Source: Diaporthe sp. PMI_573 (taxonomy: Eukaryota; Ascomycota; Sordariomycetes; Diaporthales; Diaporthaceae). Taken from it: a DNA stretch of 64,000 bases. Where the stretch lies: NCBI GenBank assembly GCA_021399435.1, contig JAJTUP010000044.1:434001-498000 (forward strand), written 5' to 3'. Shown here in pieces: positions 41,686 to 51,862 of this stretch. Numbering within the stretch: the first letter of the stretch is position 1; the number at the start of each line of letters is the position of its first letter. The position numbers were made by a program, and so were the translations under genes. The notes beneath the pieces are model-generated. The model saw nothing but the letters and a program-made list of their open reading frames with translations, was not told the origin of the DNA and did not search any database.

Positions 41686-42030
41686 ATGAGAATGATATCC
41701 TATCTCGCCGCGGCGACTCGCCGTGCCATAAAATGCAACCCTAACCCACGATCGCCTACTCCACTAGCTCTGAGCCTTTGCCCAGACGGTGTTGGGTATT
41801 TGCCGTCCTTGGAAAGTTTTATCGGGCAGCTTATCAGGACTTGTGACATGGACAAGGATACACTTACGGCGACTTTGTTATACCTGAGACGTTTGAAGTC
41901 TCGGCTACCCCCCAATATAAGAGGATTGCGATGCACTGCTCACCGTATGTTTCTCGCTGCTCTTATCCTCGCCGATAAGTACATCAACGATAACTCGCGA
42001 TTGAACAAACATTGGGCTATTTCATCTCAC
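41686..42030 (+). pseudogene. PHO80/Pcl-type cyclin, N-terminal fragment
   Basis: ATG at 41686 (MRMISYLAAATRRAIKCNPN). YLPSLESFIGQLIRTCDMDK, LTATLLYLRRLKSRLPPNIR and LRCTAHRMFLAALILADKYI with NDNSRLNKHWA are the first cyclin-box helices of the fungal Pho80/Pcl group, which bind a Pho85-type kinase. After NKHWA (about 42027) the family should continue with the FGFS..EVNxME helix; the sequence instead reads ISSHTNTLHIKSASFW and loses all similarity, with no convincing donor site or later exon within the next 2 kb. So the gene is cut at about 42030. The start may also lack a short upstream exon. Confidence 0.65.
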
Positions 42031-44257
42031 ACCAACACACTGCACATCAAAAGTGCATCATTCTGGGCCACACCCCCCCTTGCAGCCCCCCTGTCCCCCT
42101 GCCACCACCCCACGTGGGCTCTGCCTATTTTCGACGTTCCCACAATCTGCGATGGGGGTCCCTCCCTCTCAGCGCAGGCTGCGTGCCCGCCAACCAACCA
42201 TCCCGGCCCACCGCTCCCGGCTTTTGCATGCGTCACGGACATGGCACGGTGTGGATACCACTAGTAAGGTTTTTTTGTGTTTAGAATGGAAATTTCATAT
42301 CTATTTTCTAGCATCTTTGGATTAATATTGGGTGTGTTTTGTTGGGTTGATGATTGTGTGTGTGTGTGTGTCTGAGTGAGAGAAGGAGTCAAAGATCTCG
42401 ACTAATCCAGTTAGTCTGCCCCGGTGGCCCAGCCACCCTCTGTACTGTGTATGTGTCCATCGTGGCCCTGTAAACAACATTCCTTCCCATTCCTGTCCCA
42501 CCTAACCGCGCCGGCCTGCTTTGCCCGTCGTGAAGTCAAGGTACCGGCCGAGCCAGTCTGCCCGTTGTCCCTGAATCCTCATGAGTCCAGTGTGACATGT
42601 TCCACAGCGGCCCGTGCGCATCAAAGTAAACGAGCCATATCTCCCAGACCCCGCTGTGTGAGAGATGGCGCGAAACCAGCTCTGATGCGGCGCGAGTAGT
42701 AGGTGGAGTCGTCAATGGATGTGTCGTTGCAAGCGAGCCGGTCGAAGTTTCGGTGGGAAAGGGTTTCTCTTCCTGAGTTGCCGCGGAAACCATCCGTCCG
42801 GGATATCTGTCCTCTCGTCCGCGCGGGAACAGAGAGGACAGTGAGGCAGGGGGGGCCTTTTCCGATGAAAGGGGGCCCGAACCGACAAACTACCAAGCCA
42901 TTCCCGATGGCCTGATCCCGCGCGGGCCCTCCCAGTCGGGGCCCAGAATCCTCCCCCGGCGGGGTCGTTCGCGGACCAGCTCCCAGAGCCAGTGGGTGGA
43001 GGGGAAGAGGGGGAGAAGGAATCGAAGAAAAAAAAGGTGGAAGCGGACCCCACGACATGATAAGCGAATGGTCTCCCTGGAGCCGCATCGAGTTCCCAGC
43101 CTCGGCTCCTATTCCTTCCCAAGCCCCAGCAACTGTGCCGCAGGGTGGATAGCCGCTCTCAGAGCAGGCGTGTGCAGGAAAAATGATGTCAGGGTTAGTT
43201 ATAATACTGACACAGGCAAGTGAGTGAGAAAGTGAAATGACAGAAGCAACTTGAAATTCGAGACGAGAGGAAAGAGTTGGGCAGAGAAATCAAGAAACAT
43301 GAATAAAGCGTGAAACAGCAAAGAAATCAAACCCAGCAAAACGCTTCTCCGCCATTCCCATTTCTTTCGCCGAGTTGCCCATTCCACCAAAAACGCCTGG
43401 TATTTTCCCTCCGCCCAATGCATATCATCGTACAGTGTGAAACCGAAACCCCAAGCCTTTGCCCCCAGAGAAGTAGAGAAAAGACAGAACAAGACAGAGA
43501 GATGAAGAATACAACAAGACGCGAACACCAGATGTGAAAAAAATGATCCCTCGGAGAGAAGAATGCCCCAAGAAATAGAGCACCAGAAAAGTCAGAAGGC
43601 CGCCGTGAGGCAAGATATAGCCCGAACCCCAGAGAAGTGAGACAAGGTCTAGAATGCAAATGCCCATCTGCTCCCAAAGAAGAGCATCCCGCTCCAAGCC
43701 ATCGCTATGCTCGCTCAAGCATTGAATACACAGAAATCAACCCAAATCAGGAAAATTAGGAGGAAGATGGTCGGAGTCGCGATAGACCGGCAGAACATGA
43801 AATCTCAAAAGGCCCACAATGACGAGACGTAGCCGCCGGTATCGCGCGGAGGTGGTTCAGCCGGGTATCGATGAAATGAGTTGGCTCGTGTCGTGAGAAG
43901 TCGTTGTTGTGATTAACGCTCGATTGGTTGACTATGGATGGTCCGTTGGATCGGCGCTTTGAAAATTCCAGGCTCTGCGTCTTCGACAAGAGACTCTTGT
44001 GGTCGTGGCAGCTTGGCATCCGGCCCGCGGTCGAGCCTCCGTTCCGGTCGGTGTGGTCACCCGAGATTTGGCGGCGCGGAGGTCGACATCAGACTGTCGT
44101 GGCCCACGAATAGGTAAGACAGCTGGGATGGTGGTTGGGCGAGGGACGACGGCCTCTGTCTGAAGGAGTAGAGGTAGTCGATCCACAGTCCCATGCTGAA
44201 TCTATCCAGGGCGGGCGAGTGCCATGCATAGCAGCCCATCACCGAAGACGATACTTT
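42031..44257. other. gene-free, low-complexity stretches
   Basis: CCCC-rich and (TG)n (42355-42371) stretches and purine-rich runs (43000-43040). Open frames on both strands are mutually overlapping and show no domain. Nothing recognised. Confidence 0.45.
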
Positions 44258-44506
44258 TCATCGGTGCTTGCGGTGCGAGCTCTTGGATGAACGGCTTGCA
44301 TAACCAGAGTCTGCGTAGCTGTGGTCGTCGTACTGTGACGAGTACTGGCCTGAATGGCTTGAGTGGTCAATGCAGGCGTATCCGGCTAATATCGTCCTTT
44401 GTGTGATACCGTGACCCCGGGTGCCGTATCTGGGGCATCGGTCAACGGCGTGTTGGTAGTATAGGCAGCGGCATGCCGAGTAGAGCTCCAAGACTTGATA
44501 ACACAT
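44258..44506 (-). CDS. small Cys-rich conserved fungal protein
   Basis: ATG at 44506, 82 codons, stop at 44258. MCYQVLELYSACRCLYYQHA then VDRCPRYGTRGHGI and TILAGYACIDHSS: the CYQ..E.Y..CRCLYY.HAVD.C..YG.RGH pattern is conserved in many ascomycete proteins. The four or five cysteines and histidines suggest metal binding, but no function is known to me. The tail is Ser/His/Tyr-rich and disordered (YSSQYDDHSYADSGYASRSS), ending in a basic SSHRKHR. No signal peptide. It is a well-delimited single-exon gene in an otherwise gene-poor area. Confidence 0.65.
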   Translation of the reverse strand: MCYQVLELYSACRCLYYQHAVDRCPRYGTRGHGITQRTILAGYACIDHSSHSGQYSSQYDDHSYADSGYASRSSKSSHRKHR

Positions 44507-47500
44507 GATGACGAGGTAAAAGACGGAACTCCTCTGGTACGGGTTGATATATGTTGTGTAGGTTTGAAGCTCGACGTCAGGTGAGATCGAGGAGGCCTGA
44601 GGTTGTCTTTGTAGTCGGGCGTTGCAAGGGTAATGTCGAGTGGCTTGCTGGTCTGGATGTTCAGGCACTCTAAGAAGGCAGGAGCAGATATAAGGGAGAA
44701 TCGAACGCCAGGCAGATCGACGGGGATAATACAGATGAGTCAAAGGAGAAGAAGAGGAACAGGCGACGGAAAGGAAAAAGCCAGACTAGGAAAGCTAGCG
44801 AGTGAGAGCTGCTCAGATGACCTGGGCGGAGAACGAAGGAGAAGATGAAGGCATCGCAACCTTATGGGTTTGGAGCCTGGCGACCAAGGGTAGGGGGGAG
44901 AATAGGGAAAGGGAAGGGATGGAAAAGGTTAAGCCATGGTACAAGGTACACATGGGAGAGAGGTGGACTGCCGTCTAAGGCAGCAGCACGCACCAGTCTG
45001 TCTAGGAGCAGCGCAGCAAGCGCAGTACCAGTACCAGTACCAGCAGCAGGAGGACAGTGACGCGGGTGGAGTCTGACCTTGTGGATGACTGATCCGACTA
45101 AGTTAAGAAATGCGCAGTCCAAAGGTCGGCCAGTACTTGGGAAGGGGAAAGGAAGGACCAATGCAAGCAGATGCAGGTTGCGGATGGATGTAGATGAGGC
45201 GCAGGGTGTGTTGCTCTCTGCAAGGTCAGTCGGGAGGGCAGAGGTAACATGGGGACCCTGAAAGTAGACGAGCCCCAACGTTGAAGGGTACGTGGGGAAG
45301 GGGCAGCGTCCGGCGTGTGGACGAGGTACGCAGTACGAGGTGTCAGGCCTGCGACCGCATGTACATCTTGTAGCATGGCCAGTCCTGACAGTACTCGAGT
45401 GACCAGGTGCCATGCGCCCATGTGTGGCAGATCCCAGGAGCGATCTGTCTTGTCAGTACCGTCCCTCTGGCTGGGTGTGTGTGTGTGTGTGTGTGCGCGT
45501 GCGTTTCTCCCGTGCTACGAACTACCCGTACCTCGACTGTCAAACATCGAGAATGCCCTGCGGTTAAACCCCCAACCTTCTGCCTGCTGTTGCGGGCACT
45601 GGACAGAGGGCGCCCCCGGACGATGGATCGGGCGCAGTCAAGCAATTGGGGGTTCTGAGGGGCGTTTTGGACCGCATCAGGAGCTCTCTTCGACTTCGAG
45701 GTCGAGCTGTCGACATTCCAGCCGGATGTTGTAGATGGGAACCACCAGCTCTGCCCGCTAACTTTTTGATCTAAACCCCAAATGGCAGTATTCAAGCCGT
45801 TCCGTTTTAGCAACGTACCGCACCTGGTCCTGCCAGGATGGCTTGCACCGTCCGTTTCTCGAGCACGGGTGAGTTTGACGACGGTCCTCGAGAGTCAAGA
45901 TTCCCAAATCTCTGCCTGCACTCAATCCGGTTGCTGAGTATGGCTCGCAGAGTTGCCACTGGGCGCGGGTTTCGTGGCTAAGAAACGGCCTCGAACTTGA
46001 GCCGAGGTGCATGTTCAGCCCTGCTTGTGTTCCGTTATACAGGACGCCGAGCATCAACGGTTGAATGGGCCAGGCACCTGTTCATCGGCGACTGAAGCCG
46101 AATGCTTGCAGCATATGTTTTGATGGTAAAGGTTTTCTCAGCCAGGCCCAAGTCATGGTCAGGGGTTCAATAGGACACATTCATCTGATGGCGGGAGGAT
46201 GAGTTTGTCTGGCCTTATTGTGCCATGCGGTAGAGTTGATCTGTCTTCCTTCCCGCTTGGCTTGTCAGGGCCTGTAAATCCAGCAGTACAAGCCCAGCAG
46301 CACACCGAAAGTCACTACGATGACTCTGATGCAGACCATGATCAGACCATGATCCCTGCGGGCGTGGACAGAAACATCTGGCCTTGGAGGTGCGATCTCC
46401 TTCAAGGCACTTTTTCCGCCCGCTGGAGAGGAACCGCAATGCCCGGGTCTAAGATGAAGTTGCCTGGAGTCGACAGCCTGTATTCGTCTCCTACCCAGCC
46501 GAAGGCATCAATAGAGCTTGTATGGTGAGACGCCTGCTAAGGGCTGCCCCCAATGGCAAGTGGCCGAAATAGCAGAGTCGGTAGTGAGGCCCATAGGAAG
46601 CCTCACAGACCGGTGCTAAGTCCCGGAGCGTGACGGAGGCAGTTCGTGAGGCCCCAGCCTCTTTCGGCCCGTTATGGGGAACTCGGTGTGGCTTCGATTA
46701 TGTGGGCGTGTCTATTCCTTCAAGCCAAGTCTGGAAGATGTTCACTTTTTTTTGCGGGAGTCGTGGCTGAGGTATGGCTTTGGTCGGACGAGGAGGAAGC
46801 CAAGACTTTGTGCTTACAACGAGGGTTCGGTGTGGCTGGAAACGGGAGAGCGCGGTGCAGGAAGACCAATGCAAGGGACTTTCTCTGGGGTCCACGCGCA
46901 TTACCGTAGAGCAGTACCTACAATTAGAGCTGCCGTTTGTTTGTTTGCCTGTTTGTTTCATTATTGTCCCTTTGGAGGCCCGAAATGGCATCACCTAGCC
47001 AGGTCCATCATCACCATTGTTGACATGTCTCGGGTGTATACCGGATGGTTCGGTGACCCAGGTGACGAGGCGCCGCATCGGATTTGTTTTCCGATATGGA
47101 GCGGGAGCGACACAAAAAATGCAGTGAGGATGGATGGCCTTTTGTTGGAGCTCCCATCCCCGCCGGGCAATGATTTGGTTAAGGGCCAGATCGATTGGCA
47201 AGCTCGCCCGCCCTCCTCAAACGACCGAGATGACCTGTGCAAGGGAAGCTAAGGCGAGGGGACAAAGCAGGGTGAATGCCTCGTACCTGGGGAGGTATGG
47301 CCGATGGAGGTGTGTGTGGGCTGCAGACTGCATCGCGGATCGCGTGGCAGCTTCAAGAGAAGCGAACGACGAGGAGGGTCGATGGGTAGGGGAGCGAGTG
47401 CGTGAGATATGACGCAATGTGTTCAGAAGAAGGGTTGAGCAGCGTGCGTATAGCGTGGTACGGCAGCACGCTGGGATGGTAGTACTATGGCCGATACAGT

Positions 47501-49587
47501 CGCCTGCGCAATCGTCGTGTATTCTCGAATCCTTGTGAGAGTGTGTTGCAGGAGGGCAGCATTGATGACTGCATAAGGCTGAGCCAGAGAGCTGGGTAAC
47601 CGTGGTCTCAGACAGACCAAAGAGGGTGGCACACGCCCCGTGCATCTCCAGCCTACAGGACAACTCAGACAGAGCTGCAAGGGCCACGCCGACCGGCTCT
47701 GCATGTGATAATGTTGGATTGTGGATGTTGTTGTGGGTTGTGTGGAGATTTGAGATTTGAGTTGAGATGGCCAGATCCTTGCACGGAACATGGCATGTGA
47801 GCCGTTGCATTGGCTGTCATACGGAACCGGATGGGAGCTTGCTGGGTCTGGGATTGTTGAAGCGATGCAACCCAATTCGACTCACGATCTCTTCCCCAGA
47901 CGGCCTAGCTTGGCATGGCATTGTGGACGAAGGGGGTATCGTCGACTCCTCGCCGCCTAAGCGGAGGATGACTGACTATTGCAGGTCGGCGGCGACAGCG
48001 GCGGTGGTGATGACAGGTGGTGGTAGTAGGGGTTGTAGGGGTGGTGGTCGTGGTGGTGGTTGATGATGATGACGATGACAAAGGCACTCTGAGAGTACAG
48101 TACAGTACCTTTTGAGATGGACCCTGGTGGACGACAGAGGGCAAGCTGACGAAACATCCCAAAATGGCACCTCGAGTGCTCAGATAACTGAGAGCTCGAC
48201 TGCGATGCGAAATGAGTCAACCAGAGAGCTTTGCAGGTCGATGATGCAGCTCGAGAAATGAAAACACAGAGGAGGACTGCTGCCCCAGGATTTGACTACC
48301 CAATCCGGGGGCTGGGCGAAGCAGAAGCGTGTGGCTTACACAGCCCAAGGCAACCTCTTGTCGCGCCGAGACGGTGACCAGATCCGGTAAGAAACGACGA
48401 GGGCAGAGGTCAGGATGGCAAGCAACTTAGTACCACGTAGTAGGGTCGTCGTCTTACCTGCATGCGTACAGAACTTTCGCTAGTCCAGGGGTCATCAATA
48501 CCTCGTGGCCCTGCAGGGTTATTTGGTCGATGGAAGGAGTGTGGCTTTACCCTGCAGGGTACGTACGACAAGTCGACGGCACGGATGGAGGGTGGGAGCC
48601 GGTGGAATTGGATGAGTAAGACCACACATTAGCAAACCCACGATGCGCTACAACCCTGCCAGGCGACGACGGTGAGCCATATGTCCCCTCCCACCTCTGT
48701 CGCTAAGAACATGTGGAGGTCGATCACCCGCGGCAGGTCTCGACGTCTCATCACGGGCGTCGTCGGCGACACGTCCCGCGGGCTCGAGGCTGCATGTGTC
48801 TGTGCCCGGAGGGTACCGGCACACCCAACGGTCGGCCTTTCGCGACCTCGCGACTTGCTTGGCGGGTCGAAAGACCATCGTCCGGTGTTTTTTGGTTTCC
48901 CAGCGCTGCCGAACTCGCCGTATAATTCACGCACATCTATGGGGCGTCACGGCCATATTCCATCTGCAGAAGTCACGCGTGCATCTCCCAGGGAGAACTC
49001 GCGACAGGGCTTCCCCACAAGGCGAAGCAGCCGCCGGAAGGTAGGCCATGGGATTGTAAGACGGGCGCGCCGCGAAGGGACGAACACTACGGGTTCGCCC
49101 GGGGGAATTGTGATGTTTCGGCTGCCCCCGGCGAGGAGCGGTGCAGCGGTCGGGGATACGAAATGATCTATCTATTTGTCTATCTGTGCAGTACCGGTAT
49201 ATGCCGGGCTCCTGCATCACCGTAGGACTCTCACACACACACACAAACATGCATGCAGATACGCTTGCTGGCACAGCCTTGGTCATCATTTTACCAGAGT
49301 GTCGGTGTGGGCTAGCAAAGCAAAAGCTGCAGGACAGCCCCGCGGGCACACACGGGAAGCGGTGTCATCATTCCAGGACAGACACATATGTGCACACACG
49401 CACACACACACACACACACAGGCAAGACAGACGATAGTAAGCAGCCAGAGCCCTACGGGCGGGGTTTTCGACGGAGAGTAAGCCCTTGCGCATATTGTGT
49501 CGCGTGAACTTCTCCGTGGCGGTCGAGGAGGAGGGTACACGTCGTTCCACCTGGGCTGGAGCCTGGAACTTTTTTTTTCGAAAGCGG
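44507..49587. other. long gene-poor interval with microsatellites
   Basis: About 5 kb without a recognisable gene. It contains a (TACCAG)n stretch at 45025-45048, (TG)n at 45475-45497, GGTGGT/GATGAT runs at 48000-48078, two CCCTGCAGGG palindromes near 48510 and 48552, and (CA)n at 49393-49421. Several open frames over 90 codons overlap on both strands, which points to chance in GC-rich DNA. Part may be the long promoter of the 44506 gene. Confidence 0.45.
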
Positions 49588-49993
49588 ATATTCGCGCACC
49601 CAAAATCGGATGCTGCGCACACTTCCTGACTAAGCACATGGTGGCCCATGCGCCCAAATTGAAGTTTACTAACGTGGTTCACCAGTCAGCCGATCATATC
49701 ACATGCCCGATCAATTTTACCAACTTGGCCAACTTTCATCAACCCCAGCACCCACCCAGGGCAAAATGGTCAATTGAAATTGGCACCAATTGGTGCCAAC
49801 TGTTCCTAATTGCTTATTTTCAATTAATTTCATTAATTTAGAGTGGTTGGCGTGGCTGCAGTGCCAGTCCGAAGTGGACGACTTTTGGTGGGAAAATCGG
49901 CTTCCCCACCAAAATGGAGCATTTTAGCCATGCAGGATTAACCTCAATCTATACCAGCCAGACCAACTATTTGGGCGGTCCGCCGCGGACCGC

Positions 49994-51862
49994 TTAAGAA
50001 TGTACTATTATACACTCTGAATCTGACTGACTAGACTCTTCTACATCTTTCTCACAAGTTCTCGCATTGTGCCCAGTCTCGCCGCAGTTGCCACATCGTC
50101 GTTTGGACGGTCCGCCGCGGTCCGCCTCCTCAGCACCCTCACCTTCCCCTCGACTCTTAATTTCTGAGATCAAGGTCTGGTCGTACCGCTTGCGGTGCGG
50201 CCCCCGGCGTAAAACAATATCATCATCATCATCCTCAGCACCCTCACCTTCCCCTCGACTCTTAATTTCTTGGCACGCTGCTGTTAGCACCCTGCTAGAA
50301 ATTACGCCATTTTACTATGGCACGCACAACTTTGGCCTAACAAGCGGTCAAAAACGCGAAAACTTCGAAACTTGCTTTCGAGATCCGACAACTGCGCAAG
50401 CGACGAGACGACGCACCTCCTCGCGTGGCCATTACGAACTTGGAGTAGACCTTGCCCCATCTATATCCAACGTTAGGGAAGGCGTGATGGCTTCTTCCCC
50501 CCCGCGCAACGGCGAGGACTACTACCTCCTCCCCGCTCGACCTTCGAGGCCAACCGGCAACAGCGAGGACTACCACACCTCCCTGCTCGAAACGACACGA
50601 CGGCGGTCGCTACACTACCCTGAGAGGTTTCCCCTGCGAGGTTTCCCTCTCAGTTTTTGGGAATCCAGGTAGTAATGAAGCTTGGTGGAATGTTATGGAC
50701 CTACAATCGGCGGTAGGAAAATAGCGAGAACGGCTTTGGCTTAGCATCACTGGATGAGATTTGTCTAATGGGTTGACTTGATTGTTATAAAGGGGATATC
50801 CCTTACCTAGCTAGACACGCCCTGTACCCTCTGAGATCAAGGTCTGGTCGTACCGCTTGCGGTGCGGCCCCCGGCGTAAAACAATATCATCATCATCATC
50901 ATCCTCAGCACCCTCAGCCATATCACCAGCTGGCCGCTTTCCCTTTTGTTTTTTTTCAATTATAACCTGGGATTCCTCAATAGTAAGTGCCCCTCCAAGC
51001 TGGACCCGACTTCGTTTAGCCCTCCGGCGCTTGGCAAGCCCAATATTAGCCTTCTCAAGGGTACGGACCCGATCATTCAAAAGAGTGATTTGATGCGCCA
51101 TTGCTTGTGCACCCTTTGTGAACTTCTCAACTGCCTGGATAATTGGTGTAGGGGAGCTGCCCTGATGGGCTGAGATCTTGCCCTTGATAAAACTTGATTG
51201 CTGGATAGTCTGGTGGGCATTAGAGGGTGTTTGTGATTCCCATTTTGATGGCGACACAGGAAGGGATTGTACTGGAGTTTGCAGGTAGACATCCAGCTTG
51301 GAAATAACAGAATCCGGGTCCCATGGAGAAATCCCAGCTCCTCTGAACCCAGATCTCATGTTTTCTTCTGTAAAGATCTTGTCGTGGGCTGCCTTGAACG
51401 CGATAAAGAACTCAGATTTGGTGATGTGGTTGATCGAGGCCCGGATGAAGAGATTGATCTCATCACCATATGCACGCTTCAATGGCGAGAATAATCCAAC
51501 GTCTAATGGCTGGAGCAAATGAGAAGAATGCGGTGGCATGCTGATAGGGATAATGCTGTGCTCTTTGCAGTACTGCTCAAACTCCGCTGATACATGGCTC
51601 TCATGGCCATCAAGGATAAGCATCCGGTACGCACCCTTTGTCCGTTGCTTTGTATGCTTGTCAAAGTGCTGAATCCATTCAAGACCAGTCTCGTTATCTG
51701 TCCACCCATTTGGAGTAGGCTTAATGATCCAGCTTGGTGGGAAGCCTGACTCTGTTGTCCAGTTGGCAAGGTGGTAGGCGCCTTGGACAATCACGAACGG
51801 TGGGATACACCAGCCCTTTGCATTGATACATTCGATAACTGTTGCCCATTCACGGTTTCCAG
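49994..51862 (-). pseudogene. pogo transposase, catalytic and C-terminal parts
   Basis: 51862-50830 reads GNREWATVIECINAKGWCIP, GYRMLILDGHESH-type (RMLILDGHESHVSAEFEQYC, second catalytic aspartate) and PPHSSHLLQPLDVGLFSPLK (third catalytic aspartate), then helical and basic tail segments (RRRAKRSRVQLGG) and a D6 run. After the 559-bp insertion the tail continues at 50270-49994 with RRGPHRKRYDQTLISEIKSR, a repeated GEGEGAE segment and a CCHC zinc knuckle (CGNCGETGHNARTC), ending at 49994. The helix-turn-helix N-terminus and first catalytic aspartate are missing. The tail unit is duplicated in tandem. Confidence 0.7.
50271..50829. mobile_element. 559-bp insertion in the pogo tail, unclassified
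   Basis: Splits the pogo transposase between TTAATTTCT (to 50270) and CTGAGATCAAGG (from 50831); the uninterrupted order TTAATTTCTGAGATCAAGG is seen at 50157-50175. A TCT could be the target duplication. It has no clear inverted ends and contains two imperfect copies of a GCAACRGCGAGGACTACYAC unit (near 50507 and 50558). Confidence 0.45.

Larger units (their letters stand above)
49588..51862 (-). mobile_element. pogo/Fot1-like element, 5'-truncated by hAT
   Basis: The 3' terminus at 49588 reads CGGATATTCGCGCACCCAAA, a diverged form of the ends of the element at 56014-56855 (CGGATATTCGGGCCCAAAAA). Inside come a non-coding 3' part, the transposase tail, a 559-bp insertion (50271-50829) and the DDE half of the transposase, cut at 51862 by the hAT element E. 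The 5' half is not found on the far side of that hAT. Confidence 0.65.

Noticed and set aside
49393..49421. Possible telomeric or CRISPR-like repeat
   Set aside because: It is a plain CA dinucleotide repeat; no TTAGGG arrays or spacer-repeat pattern appear anywhere.
45315..49482. Several frames of 90-200 codons as genes
   Set aside because: Frames overlap on both strands, have no domains, and lie in GC-rich DNA with microsatellites.
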